Shown: one piece after another, positions 1 through 8,086 of the stretch
Layout of the letters: every line of letters begins with the position of its first letter
How positions within the stretch are numbered: position 1 is the first letter of the stretch
Source: Actinomycetota bacterium
Lineage (GTDB): Bacteria > Actinomycetota > Acidimicrobiia > Spongiisociales > ZC4RG35
Assembly: GCA_022615295.1 (NCBI GenBank)
Contig: JAKEHF010000123.1
Span: 1 to 16,515 of the forward strand
Direction of reading: 5' to 3'
DNA: 16,515 bases
Translations under genes and position numbers: made by a program
Notes under the pieces: generated by a model
Told to the model about the DNA's origin: nothing
The model's database searches: none
Seen by the model: only the letters and a program-made list of their open reading frames with translations

Positions 1-1
1 C

Positions 2-1306
2 GTGGGGTCGACCTGCGAGGAGATCGCCAAGTTCTCGGCGGCCGACGCCGAGCGTTACCCGGAGTACGAGGAGTTCCTGCAAAAGGCGGCCCGGTTGGTG
101 CGCGACCTCATGTGGCGGACCCCACCCACCTCATTCGGGCCCCGACCGGCAATGGAAGGCGCCTCGTTACTGGGGAGGCTGCAGCGAATGGGGCATGACG
201 CCTTCGGGTTCGTGGACCTCATGACGGTCTCCGTATCAGAATTCCTCGATCGCTGGTTCGAATCCGATCAGCTCAAGGCGACCCTGGCGTATTACGGGTC
301 GATCGGCACCTTCAAGGGTCCGATGACCCCGGGGAGCGCCTACGTGCTGATACATCATCTGATGGGTGAGCACCAGGGTGCAGGGGGTTGGGGCTTCGTC
401 AAGGGTGGGATGGGTGGTCTCACTCAGGCACTGGCCGGTGCTGCCAGACACCACGGCGCCACGATCCGGACCGAAGCCGAGATCGCCCAGGTGCTCATAC
501 ACGACGACCGGGCCATTGGGGTTGTCCTGACCGACGGGGAGGTGTTCACCGCCGACACCATCGTCTCCAACATCGACCCCAAGACCACCTATCTGCGTCT
601 CGTCGGCAGGGAGCATCTCGACAGCACTGTCGTCGAAGACATCGAGGGCTATCAGACCTTCGGCACCGCATTCAAGATCAACTTCGCCCTGGATCGCCTC
701 CCCGCCTACACCGCCTTCGACGAGGAACGCCTCGGCCCGTATCCCACCTACGTGCACATCGGTCCCACAGTCGAGTATCTGGAACGCGCCTACGACGACG
801 CCAAATATGGCCGCCCCTCGTCCCGTCCCTTCCTCTCGCCGGTCGTGCCCACCCTCGCCGACCCCGATCTGGCACCCGAGGAAAAGCACATCCTCAATGT
901 GTTCGGTGGCCACGCCCCCTATGAGCTCGACGGAACCACATGGGAAATGGAGCGAGAGGCCTTCGCCGACCGTGTCACCGACACCCTGGCCGAGTTCGCC
1001 CCCGGGATTCGAGACGCCGTCATCGACCGTCAGATCCTGATGCCCCCCGACCTGGAGAGGATCTACGGGCTGCCCCAAGGCCACATCTTCCACGGTGAGC
1101 TGACCCTGGACCAGCTCTATCTGATGCGACCTATCCCCGGGTATGCCGACTATCGGACACCTATCGAGGGCCTCTATCTATGTGGCTCGGGGACCCATCC
1201 CGGTGGTGGTGTATTTGGGGTCCCCGGCTACAACGCCTCGAGGGAGATCCTCCGTGACACCCGTTTCAGGCGATGGTCGCCGCGTCGCCGGTTGACGACC
1301 CGATAA
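2..1306 (+). CDS. PYROXD2/phytoene-desaturase-like FAD oxidoreductase, 5' partial
   Basis: This is the C-terminal ~434 residues of a flavin-dependent amine-oxidase/phytoene-desaturase-type protein; the N-terminal Rossmann GxGxxG region lies outside the window, so the GTG at position 2 is not taken as the true start. A substrate-domain stretch (GTFKGPMTPGSAYVLIHHL) and a following GGWGFVKGGMGGL segment resemble the PYROXD2-like branch. The closing motif YLCGSGTHPGGGVFGVPGYN is the typical FAD-contacting C-terminal signature of the superfamily. It ends at TAA 1304-1306, convergent with the lipoprotein gene 21 bases away. Substrate cannot be deduced; the PYROXD2 branch is poorly characterised. 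Nothing ties it directly to the methyl-transfer genes except proximity. Confidence 0.85.
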   Translation: MGSTCEEIAKFSAADAERYPEYEEFLQKAARLVRDLMWRTPPTSFGPRPAMEGASLLGRLQRMGHDAFGFVDLMTVSVSEFLDRWFESDQLKATLAYYGSIGTFKGPMTPGSAYVLIHHLMGEHQGAGGWGFVKGGMGGLTQALAGAARHHGATIRTEAEIAQVLIHDDRAIGVVLTDGEVFTADTIVSNIDPKTTYLRLVGREHLDSTVVEDIEGYQTFGTAFKINFALDRLPAYTAFDEERLGPYPTYVHIGPTVEYLERAYDDAKYGRPSSRPFLSPVVPTLADPDLAPEEKHILNVFGGHAPYELDGTTWEMEREAFADRVTDTLAEFAPGIRDAVIDRQILMPPDLERIYGLPQGHIFHGELTLDQLYLMRPIPGYADYRTPIEGLYLCGSGTHPGGGVFGVPGYNASREILRDTRFRRWSPRRRLTTR

Positions 1307-1327
1307 GCGCGTCGGAGGCGGACGGCT

Positions 1328-1762
1328 CTAACCCTGAAGGCTCAGCTCTACAACACGGGCGACTCCCAGCAGTTGGTCGTCATCGACCAGCGGGCTGATC
1401 GTCGAAACGCTGACATGGACGCCGTTCATCAGGAACTTGACGCGTCCCGGGCAGGCGTATGACCCCTCACCGATGCCGGCGGTAGGACAATCACCCTCCC
1501 CGGGGGCTGTGATCACCGTTTCCGAGGCCGCGATCTGCACGAGCACTTCTCCCCCGCCCCAACTGCAACCGATGAACGGTCCGGCTGGCTCGGTCTCCTC
1601 CCCGAGATAGGCGACACCCAGCACGGAGATCAAGTCGCTCTCCGTAAGCAGGCTGCATGGCTCGATCCCCGCCGTTGCCGAGTCACCGGCATCATCTCCC
1701 TGGCCGCCGCAAGAGACGAGCAACAGCACCGTCACCGACAAAGCCACAGCAGTAGGTCTCAT
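1328..1762 (-). CDS. small secreted lipoprotein, DUF3558-like
   Basis: A 144-residue protein with a lipoprotein signal peptide: a short basic start, a hydrophobic run and a lipobox LLVSC with the acylated cysteine at residue 18, then a flexible Gly/Asp/Ser/Thr linker. The mature part starts with PCSLLTESDL and contains paired cysteines (GCSWGG, GDCPTAG, YACPG), which resembles the actinobacterial DUF3558 lipoprotein family; that assignment is by eye. Start: ATG at 1762 preceded by a strong GAGGAGG (minus strand, 1773-1767). It lies 59 bases downstream of the formate-THF ligase stop on the same strand and may be a tail gene of that operon or separately expressed. Function unknown; it probably sits on the outer face of the cell membrane. 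Confidence 0.72.
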   Translation of the reverse strand: MRPTAVALSVTVLLLVSCGGQGDDAGDSATAGIEPCSLLTESDLISVLGVAYLGEETEPAGPFIGCSWGGGEVLVQIAASETVITAPGEGDCPTAGIGEGSYACPGRVKFLMNGVHVSVSTISPLVDDDQLLGVARVVELSLQG

Positions 1763-1821
1763 CGGGCCTCCTCGGGCCGCAAGTCTATTGACCCCGCGCT
1801 CTCGGTAGGACCGGAGGCCGG

Positions 1822-3573
1822 CTAGAACAGACCGATGACGTTGCCCTGTTCGTCGATATCGACCTTGAGATACGCCGGTGTCGAGCCCAGACCGGGCATG
1901 GTCATCATCTCGCCCAGCAATGGGTAGATGAACCCAGCCCCCACCGAGGCTCTGACTTCCCTCACCGGCACGATGAAGCCGGTCGGGGCGCCCTTGAGGT
2001 TGGGATCGTGGCTGATGGAGAGTTGGGTCTTGGCCATGCAGATGGGTAGATATCCGAACCCTGCCTTCTCAAAGCCCTCGATCTGGCTCTCAGCCATCGG
2101 TGAATAGTCGACCCCGGCAGCACCGTAGACGTCCCGGCTGACTATCTCGATCTTCTCTTTGATCCCGAGGTTGAGCGGGTAGAGGAAGTTCAGGTCGGAG
2201 GCCTGCTCACACGCCTCGGCCACCGCCTCGGCGAGTTCCCGCGCACCCTCCCCGCCCTTGGCCCAGTGATGGGCGTCAACCGCCACCACCGCACCAGCCT
2301 CGAGGGCGGCCTCCTTAATGGCGTTGATCTCCGCCCAGGTGTCGGTGGGGAAGTAGTTGATGGCGACCACTACGGGCAGCCCGAAGCGTTTGGCGATGCG
2401 TATATGGGCGACGAGGTTGGGAAGCCCGGCCTGGAGCAGGGCGAGGTTCTCCTCGGTGTAGACACGGTCGAGTGGGCGCCCCAGCACGACCCGGGGACCA
2501 CCACCATGGGTCTTCAAGGCACGAACCGTTGCCACGAGCACGACACAGTCCGGTTTCAGGCCCGAGGCCCTGCATTTGATGTCGATGAACTTCTCCATGC
2601 CCATGTCGGCGCCGAACCCGGACTCGGTCACCACGTAGTCACCCAGATGCAGCGCCATGCGATCGGCGAGGATCGAGGAGTTGCCATGGGCGATGTTGGC
2701 GAACGGGCCGGCGTGGACGAAGACGGCCTGGCCCTCCAGGGTCTGCATGAGATTGGGGTGGAGGGTGTCCTTCATGAGAACGGTCACCGCACCGGCGACG
2801 CCGAGATCCTCGAGGCTCAGCGGGGTCTTGCCCTTGGAGGTGCCGAAGACGACACGTCCCAGTCGCTCCCGGAGATTGCGCAGTGCGCTGGCATAGTCCT
2901 CACCATCTACGAGGGCGAGGATCGCCATCAACTCGGAGGCTACCGAGATGTCAAAACCGGTCTCCCGCGGCCTGCCGTCTACCCTTCCGCCCAGGCCGAC
3001 GATGACCTGACGCAGCGAGCGGTCGTTAATGTCGAGGACCCGGTTCCACTGCAGGTTGAATACGTCGATTCCGAGCCTGGTCAAACCCAGTTGCGCCAGC
3101 TCCTCGTCAGAGAGCCGGGTCTCGTGAAACCAGCGGGCATCTATAGCGGCGGCCACCAGGTTGTGGGCCAGTGTGATGGCGTGGATGTCGCCGGTCAGAT
3201 GGAGATTGAGCTCGTCCGTCGGCACGACCTGGCTGTAACCACCACCGGCTGCTCCCCCCTTGATCCCGAACGTTGGGCCCATCGACGGTTGACGTATGCA
3301 GGCGATCGCATTGTGCCCGAGAGTCCCAAGACCCTGGACCAACCCGATGGTGGTCGTCGTCTTCCCCTCACCGAGAGGGGTGGGCGTCATGGCGGTGACG
3401 TCTACATATTTCCCGCGGGGTTTGGATCCGATCCGCTTCAGGCTGTCGAGATGGACCTTGGCCTTGGTCTTCCCGAATGGTATGAGCTCATCTGGATCGA
3501 GCCCGATCCGACCGGCGATCTCGGTGATTGGCGCAACCTTGGTGGAGGAGGCGATCTCGATGTCAGTCAGCAC
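1822..3573 (-). CDS. fhs: Formate--tetrahydrofolate ligase
   Basis: Catalyses the reversible reaction formate + THF + ATP <-> 10-formyl-THF + ADP + Pi in the cytoplasm. The 583-residue product has the family hallmarks: P-loop TPTPLGEGKTTTTIGL at about residues 63-78, then QPSMGPTFGIKGGAAGGG and the family-wide FANIAHGNSSILAD segment. The length is slightly above the usual ~555 residues. Start chosen as GTG 3573 because AAGGAG lies 10 bases upstream and the protein opens with VLTDIEIAS; the longer open frame to 3807 is antisense-like and inside the IclR gene. It overlaps the 3' end of the IclR gene by 11 bases, so translation is probably coupled. In context it probably works in the formate-releasing, ATP-forming direction on C1 units from demethylation, although the assimilatory direction is equally possible chemically. 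Confidence 0.97.
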   Translation of the reverse strand: MLTDIEIASSTKVAPITEIAGRIGLDPDELIPFGKTKAKVHLDSLKRIGSKPRGKYVDVTAMTPTPLGEGKTTTTIGLVQGLGTLGHNAIACIRQPSMGPTFGIKGGAAGGGYSQVVPTDELNLHLTGDIHAITLAHNLVAAAIDARWFHETRLSDEELAQLGLTRLGIDVFNLQWNRVLDINDRSLRQVIVGLGGRVDGRPRETGFDISVASELMAILALVDGEDYASALRNLRERLGRVVFGTSKGKTPLSLEDLGVAGAVTVLMKDTLHPNLMQTLEGQAVFVHAGPFANIAHGNSSILADRMALHLGDYVVTESGFGADMGMEKFIDIKCRASGLKPDCVVLVATVRALKTHGGGPRVVLGRPLDRVYTEENLALLQAGLPNLVAHIRIAKRFGLPVVVAINYFPTDTWAEINAIKEAALEAGAVVAVDAHHWAKGGEGARELAEAVAEACEQASDLNFLYPLNLGIKEKIEIVSRDVYGAAGVDYSPMAESQIEGFEKAGFGYLPICMAKTQLSISHDPNLKGAPTGFIVPVREVRASVGAGFIYPLLGEMMTMPGLGSTPAYLKVDIDEQGNVIGLF

Positions 3574-4333
3574 GGGCTGGAATCTCCTTGTCTTCGAATC
3601 GAACCGAAAAGCGGTGGGCTGCTTCCTTGACGACGTTGGCCACTGCCGTGGCGTGACCCGGGGCGGGAAATCGGTAAGCCGGGCCATGGACGTGGATTGC
3701 CCCGAGGACGCGATGACGGGTCGAGAACACCGGGGCGGCGACCGAGTTGATCCCCTCCGCGAACTCCTCGTAGATCCAGAAGAAACCCTGAGACGCGATC
3801 TCCTCAAGACGGCGGCGTATCGCTTCCGGCTCGGTCACGGTGCGCGCAGTGAACGTCTCCAGGGGACGTCGTAGATAACGGTCGGCCTCCTCCGCCGGCC
3901 ATTGCGCCATCATGCACAGCCCCGACGGCCCGACATGCATGGGGAGAGTGAGACCGGTGTAATCCCGCACCTGCACCGGGTTGGGGCTCTCCACCTGCAC
4001 CACATATTGCACCGAGTAACCCGTGGGGACGCTGAACCCAGAGGCCTCGCCGAGCTGGCCAGTGAGCCATTGCAGGTGGGGCCGCACCGACATGGCCAGC
4101 GCTGCCGAGGCGTCGATGGCCCCGGCCAGCTCTGCCATGGCGCTGCCGATCACGTAGAGACGACCGTCTTCGCTGCGGGTGACCGCCCCCTCCGCCTCCA
4201 GGGCTGCCAAAAGTCGGGCCACTGTCGACTTGGGAAGACCGGACCTCCACGCCAGATCGGTGATCCCCGCCGGTGACACCGCCAGGGCGCGGAGCAGGTC
4301 GAATGCCCGGCTGAGGGACTGCACGACGGCCAT
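3563..4333 (-). CDS. IclR-family transcriptional regulator
   Basis: A 256-residue DNA-binding regulator. An N-terminal winged helix-turn-helix (about residues 5-60) contains ITDLAWRSGLPKSTVARLL, the typical IclR recognition helix region. The effector-binding domain follows (about 75-250), with LPMHVGPSGLCMMAQ, GFFWIYEEFAEGINSVAAPV and GAIHVHGPAYRFP as family landmarks. Start ATG 4333 shares one base with the stop of the MetF gene (TGATG), so it is translationally coupled; a longer start at 4360 would lie inside metF. The reading frame ends 11 bases inside fhs. Encoded within a C1/demethylation operon, it is likely an autoregulator of that operon responding to a pathway substrate or intermediate; effector and operator are not shown by the sequence. 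Confidence 0.93.
   Translation of the reverse strand: MAVVQSLSRAFDLLRALAVSPAGITDLAWRSGLPKSTVARLLAALEAEGAVTRSEDGRLYVIGSAMAELAGAIDASAALAMSVRPHLQWLTGQLGEASGFSVPTGYSVQYVVQVESPNPVQVRDYTGLTLPMHVGPSGLCMMAQWPAEEADRYLRRPLETFTARTVTEPEAIRRRLEEIASQGFFWIYEEFAEGINSVAAPVFSTRHRVLGAIHVHGPAYRFPAPGHATAVANVVKEAAHRFSVRFEDKEIPARAD
3584..3589 (-). promoter_or_regulatory. Shine-Dalgarno site deciding the fhs start
   Basis: AAGGAG on the minus strand lies 10 bases before the GTG at 3573 and inside the last codons of the IclR gene. It is the strongest ribosome site near this junction and supports a start at 3573 rather than at any of the upstream in-frame codons. Confidence 0.75.
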
Positions 4334-5145
4334 CAGACACCTTTTTCCCGCTCGTACCACTCCAGGGTGGGCGCCAACTGGTTGAAGGTGAAGATGTGGA
4401 GGCCCTCTATCCCCAAGCCCTCGGCACCAGGTGCGATTCCGCGGAGGAGTCGGTCGGGGCGATAGGCAACAGGGCGGAGCAGCCGGAACATGGAACGCCC
4501 ACTCTTCGCCAGATAGCGGGCCGAGTCACCGACACCGATCTTGGCGGCGAGACCGATCAGCTTGGCGGTCGCCACCACACCCGGGACACCAACCTTCACT
4601 GGCAGGGTTACCCCCACTCCGCGCATCGCCTCCACCCAACCCGTGATGGTGCGCGACTGGAAACACATCTGGGTGGCGATATAGGTGGCATGGGGTTGTT
4701 TGTCCAGGAGGGATCGCAGCAGTGTCTCGTCGTCTATCAGTGGGTGACCCTCGGGATAGCCGGTGATCCCGACCTGCTCGAAGTGGTGTCCCAACTCCTC
4801 CATGTCCCGCAGCAGGGACAGGGCATCGGGGTAGGCGCCCGGGTCCTTGCTGTCTCCCCCCACCACAAGAACATGATCGATGCCCCCGCCCCGGAGACGC
4901 TCCACGATCGACGCCAGCTCTGCCCGATCCTTGATCATGCGTGCCGACAGGTGGGGTACTGCCTCATGGCCCTGGTCGGCCAGCTCTAGAGCCAACCCGA
5001 CCGTTGCCTCCATCCCCCGGCTCGGTGACGCCACGATGGTGACCACCGACTTGTCGGGGAGAAGCGTGGCCAGCTCGAGGGCCCGCTTCAAGGGGACGAT
5101 CTCGAAACTGGTATCGGCGAGCAGACGAGTCAATGCGTAGGTCAT
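4333..5145 (-). CDS. metF: Methylenetetrahydrofolate reductase (MetF-like)
   Basis: A 270-residue TIM-barrel flavoprotein of the MetF family, somewhat shorter than the E. coli enzyme (296). Visible motifs: SFEIVPLK near the N terminus (Glu15 in the place of the catalytic Glu of MetF), VVGGDSKDPG (about 94-103), ITGYPEGHP (127-135) and ATQMCFQ (157-163) at the flavin/folate sites, and a C-terminal LHIFTFNQL. It interconverts 5-methyl-THF and 5,10-methylene-THF. Here the likely direction is oxidative: methyl-THF made by the corrinoid methyltransferase system is fed into the C1 oxidation chain. It starts 6 bases after the MttB stop and ends overlapping the IclR start, so it is a central gene of the 6687-1822 operon. 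No clear NAD-binding or partner-subunit motif identifies the electron acceptor. Confidence 0.88.
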   Translation of the reverse strand: MTYALTRLLADTSFEIVPLKRALELATLLPDKSVVTIVASPSRGMEATVGLALELADQGHEAVPHLSARMIKDRAELASIVERLRGGGIDHVLVVGGDSKDPGAYPDALSLLRDMEELGHHFEQVGITGYPEGHPLIDDETLLRSLLDKQPHATYIATQMCFQSRTITGWVEAMRGVGVTLPVKVGVPGVVATAKLIGLAAKIGVGDSARYLAKSGRSMFRLLRPVAYRPDRLLRGIAPGAEGLGIEGLHIFTFNQLAPTLEWYEREKGV

Positions 5146-5151
5146 GGGTAT

Positions 5152-6687
5152 TCACACATCGGAATCGGGGAAAGACGCCTTGCGACGGTCCACCCACTCG
5201 GTGATCTCTGCCTCTTTGGCCTCGTCCAGAGGGGGTTTCTCATACTGGTCGAGCAATCGCTTCCATGAACGGTTGGCCCGGGATATGGAGTCCTCCGACC
5301 CTGCCTCCTCCCACTGCTCGAGGCTGTTGTTGTCGGCCAGCCGGCTCCGCCAGAAGGCGGTCTCGAAGTTGGCCAGAGTGTGGGGATTACCCAGGAAATG
5401 CTGGCCGGGCGGGTTGCCGATCAAGGCGTCGATCGCCTGCCCGTTGTCACTCGTGTCGACACCACCGACCATCGCCTCCACCATCGACGCCTGGTCGGCG
5501 TCGAGCATGAACTTCTCGTACCCCATGGTGAGACCACCCTCGAGCCACCCTGCGGTGTGAAGAACGAAGTTGACCCCGGCAAGGACTGTGGGGAGGAACG
5601 TGGCGGCCGACTCATATGCAGCCTGATAGTCGGGGATCTTGGATGCTGTCAGGTTGCCACCGCTGCGGAATGGCACCTTCAGCCTTCGGGCGAGGGCCGC
5701 CATCACGAAGAGCATCATCGCCGGCTCTGGGGTACCGAAGGTCGGGGCGCCCGACTGCATCGAGATCGAGGAGGCGAACGACCCAAACACCACCGGTGCG
5801 CCAGGCATGACCATCTGACAGAAGGCCATGCCGGCCATGGCCTCGGCCAGGGTCTGAGTGGCGGTCCCCGCCACCGTGACCGGTGCCATTGCCCCGGCGA
5901 GGATGAAGGGGGTTATGAGACATGCCTGGTTGTTCTCGGCGTAAACCTTCGCCGAGCCCAACATGTTGTAGTCCCATGACATCGGGCTGTTGGCGTTCGC
6001 CAGTGAGAGGAGAACGGCGTTGTTGGCTATGAAGTCCTCGCCAAAGAGGACCTTGACCATGTCGACGGTGTCCTGAGCCCGCTCAGGTGCGGTCACGGAG
6101 CCCATGAAGGGCTTGTCATGAAACCTGATGTGGGAGAAGACCATGTCGAGGTGTCGTTTGTTCACCGGGAGATCGACCGGCTCGCACAACGTCCCCCCGC
6201 CGTGGTGGAGCGCAGGTGTCATCTGGGTGAGCTTGGCGAAATTGATGAAGTCGGCGATGGTGGCGTAACGACGGCCGCCGTCCAGGTCGCGAACGAACGG
6301 TGACCCGTAGGCAGGGGCGAAGACGATATGGGGATCACCGATGGTCACGGTGTGTGCCGGATTACGGGCGTGCTGGACAAATGAGGACGGGGCGGTGGCG
6401 ATGACGGACCTGGCGAGCCCTCGGGGGAATCGGACCCGGGTGCCTTCGACATCGCACCCCTGCTCGGCGAAGATCCGCACCGCCTCCGGGTAGTTGCCGA
6501 TCTCGACGCCGACCGTCTCGAGCAGCATGTCGGCGTTGTGCTCGATCATCTCGAGGCCTTCGAGACTCAGAACCTGATATGGCTCGAGACGGCGGGTGAG
6601 GAACGGGACACTCTCGATGGCCCGAGCCGCCCGGGCCGCTTGCCGGGCCGCCCTGCCCCCGCTGCGACGACCTGCTGACTGTTCCAT
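5152..6687 (-). CDS. MttB-superfamily corrinoid methyltransferase (non-pyrrolysine)
   Basis: A 511-residue member of the trimethylamine methyltransferase superfamily (COG5598), complete by length. An Arg/Ala-rich N terminus (residues 1-24) precedes the TIM-barrel domain. Typical segments include ADMLLETVGVEIGN, VFAPAYGSPFVRDLDGGRR, DYNMLGSAKVYAENNQ, QSGAPTFGTPEPAM and NPPGQHFLGNPHTL. The frame has no internal stop, so there is no UAG pyrrolysine codon as in true trimethylamine MttB. Non-Pyl homologues of known function demethylate quaternary amines (MtgB glycine betaine, MtpB proline betaine, MtcB carnitine, MtyB gamma-butyrobetaine). It should pass the methyl to a corrinoid protein, probably the one at 13281-13976. 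It is first in the operon with metF, IclR and fhs. The start ATG 6687 lacks a visible Shine-Dalgarno and sits inside a 12-bp inverted repeat. Exact substrate is unresolved. Confidence 0.92.
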   Translation of the reverse strand: MEQSAGRRSGGRAARQAARAARAIESVPFLTRRLEPYQVLSLEGLEMIEHNADMLLETVGVEIGNYPEAVRIFAEQGCDVEGTRVRFPRGLARSVIATAPSSFVQHARNPAHTVTIGDPHIVFAPAYGSPFVRDLDGGRRYATIADFINFAKLTQMTPALHHGGGTLCEPVDLPVNKRHLDMVFSHIRFHDKPFMGSVTAPERAQDTVDMVKVLFGEDFIANNAVLLSLANANSPMSWDYNMLGSAKVYAENNQACLITPFILAGAMAPVTVAGTATQTLAEAMAGMAFCQMVMPGAPVVFGSFASSISMQSGAPTFGTPEPAMMLFVMAALARRLKVPFRSGGNLTASKIPDYQAAYESAATFLPTVLAGVNFVLHTAGWLEGGLTMGYEKFMLDADQASMVEAMVGGVDTSDNGQAIDALIGNPPGQHFLGNPHTLANFETAFWRSRLADNNSLEQWEEAGSEDSISRANRSWKRLLDQYEKPPLDEAKEAEITEWVDRRKASFPDSDV

Positions 6688-6715
6688 GATGTGGGAAGAG
6701 ACTACATCATGGAAC
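6681..6715. repeat. Perfect 12-bp inverted repeat covering the MttB start codon
   Basis: GTTCCATGATGT (6681-6692) and ACATCATGGAAC (6704-6715) are exact reverse complements separated by 11 bases. The MttB start codon (minus strand, 6687-6685) is inside the left arm. No Shine-Dalgarno is visible in the spacer. In DNA it could be an operator for a dimeric regulator such as the IclR protein of the same operon. In an mRNA starting further upstream it would form a strong hairpin burying the start codon. The rest of the 91-base divergent gap up to 6779 contains a TTGACG (minus strand, 6753-6748) without a convincing -10 partner. Confidence 0.7.
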
Positions 6716-6778
6716 GCAGAGACGACCTGCTGAAACTAGCCTCAGCCCGTCAATCGGTCATGAGAGGAGACTCAGGGG

Positions 6779-7177
6779 ATGAGTGAAGCGAGCAAGGTGA
6801 TCCTCACCTGTGCAGTGACGGGGAGCTCACACACGCCGACCATGAACATCGGCATCCCGGTGACGGTCGAGGAGATGGTGGAGCAGTCGGTGGCCGCCCA
6901 CACCGCCGGCGCTGCCGTGATTCACATTCATGCACGCAACCCCGAGGACGGCAGACCATCGTCGGACCCGGGGCTGTTCCGGGAGTACTGCGCCGGGATC
7001 AAGGAGCGTTGTGATGCGGTGATCTCGATCACCACCGGTGGCGCGACCGGTCAGACTGTGGAGGAACGTCTCCGAGTCATCAAGGTACTCAAACCGGAGT
7101 TGGCCACCTGCAACCTGGGCACGATGAACTATGGGCTGTTCCAGATGATCCCCAGATATGAGGGGCGGTGGAAGTAA
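6779..7177 (+). pseudogene. Truncated BKACE/Kce-family beta-keto-acid cleavage enzyme (DUF849), N-terminal half only
   Basis: Begins with ATG 6779 after AGGAG (6765-6769) and encodes 132 residues that closely follow the beta-keto-acid cleavage enzyme family: TCAVTGSSHTP, the metal-binding AVIHIHARNPEDGRP (two His), ISITTGG and ELATCNLGTMNYGLFQMIP. Family members are about 270-310 residues; here the protein stops at a TAA right after YEGRWK, at the junction with the inverted DUF3179 gene. The second half, with the catalytic Arg/Glu and remaining metal ligand, is missing, so it should be inactive. Full-length relatives condense a beta-keto acid with acetyl-CoA; one branch cleaves 3-dehydrocarnitine to glycine betaine, which would fit the neighbouring CaiD homologue, but this specificity is inference. 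Start region and ribosome site look intact, so the loss may be recent. Confidence 0.88.
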
Positions 7178-8086
7178 GACCACCACCGGCCGTCCACCGA
7201 TCGAATCGTTGGCCACACCGGCCTCGGCCAAAACGGAGAAGGGATAGGCCTTGGACACACCGTCGACAGTCACCCCCACCACCCTCGCCAGGGCCGGGTA
7301 TCGGTCATCGATGGCCCCCTCGAAGAACTCGTATGGCCGGCCACGCGAGGAGTAGAACTCGTAGGGGTTCCCACCGTAGTTCCTGCCGAACCCCTGGTCG
7401 GCCGTCATGACCTTTCCCCCGGGATGGGCCTCACGAAAGTCGGCCCAGCGGACTATGGCGGCTCCGATCGGCATCAAGAAGGTCCCGGTGAGCTCACCGA
7501 CCACGGCCTCCCCGGTGATCTGCTGCCACAGGCTCTCGGTCTTGTCGTCCCACATCACCAGATCCGAGTGACGCAGCAGCCCGGAGACACCGAAACGGAG
7601 AGTGTCCCCGCTCACCCTGCGATCAAAGACCAAACCGGTGTTGCACAACGGGCAATAGGTGACGGCGACCGGGACATCACCGACGACGTCGTTGACGATC
7701 TCGTGCCAGGTCATCACCGACAGTGGGTAGAAGCGAGCGTCGCCATCGATTTCGAGCATCACTCCCGGCTCTCGGTCGTCGATCCAAATGCTGGTGGCGG
7801 CTTCCTCGAACCTCGGGGCGTCGATGGGTGGGATCATGTCCCGCGGGTCCGACGCGGGGATCCCGACCAAGAGCTCGTCGAGATCGATGCTGGTGATCGA
7901 GAAGTCGGTTTTCCACGATTCGACCACGCGCTCGAGATGGGCCGGGAACACTGCCTGACTGCTCGTCCCTGGGACCGCAGGAACGGACCCGGTGGTGACG
8001 GTCCCCGAGATCGTGGTGGTGTCCACCAGCTCAGGTGTGCATGCCACCAGGATCGTGGCAAGCGCGAGCAGGGTGGTGGCGCGCAT
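6827..8086 (-). pseudogene. DUF3179 lipoprotein with rearranged 3' end
   Basis: Residues 1-303 (8086-7178) read as a DUF3179 protein: lipoprotein signal with lipobox LVAC (Cys16), a Ser/Thr/Val linker, YPLSVMTWHEIVND, the TYCPLCNTG motif with Cys145/Cys148, GVSGLLRHSDLVMWD, and NPYEFYSSRGRPYEF. It stops resembling the family at GGRPVVVLL; the usual C-terminal part of the domain is absent. The frame then runs 351 bases antisense through the truncated BKACE gene to a TGA at 6827-6829, giving a ~116-residue meaningless tail. The start is ATG 8086, or GTG 8092, which has AGGG seven bases upstream. DUF3179 has no established function; the CxxC suggests metal or redox chemistry outside the membrane. 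It diverges from the CaiD gene. Probably non-functional. Confidence 0.82.
7171..7180. other. Left rearrangement junction: BKACE gene joined to inverted DUF3179 gene
   Basis: On the plus strand BKACE homology persists through the codons for GRWK (to about 7174). On the minus strand DUF3179 homology persists to the third Val of VVVL (7178). The next minus-strand codon is TTA, unusual in this GC-rich DNA. Two unrelated families therefore lose homology within a few bases of each other, which marks a breakpoint or an assembly join. Confidence 0.75.

Noticed and set aside
2266..3630. Long plus-strand open frame of 454 codons opposite fhs
   Set aside because: No recognisable domain, and it is antisense to a highly conserved enzyme.
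3574..3807. In-frame 78-residue N-terminal extension of formate-THF ligase
   Set aside because: It lies inside the IclR gene, has low-complexity Arg/Ser composition, and a strong ribosome site sits just before GTG 3573.
5152..6687. Pyrrolysine-encoding UAG in the MttB gene
   Set aside because: The frame is open with the standard code and of full family length, so no amber readthrough is needed.
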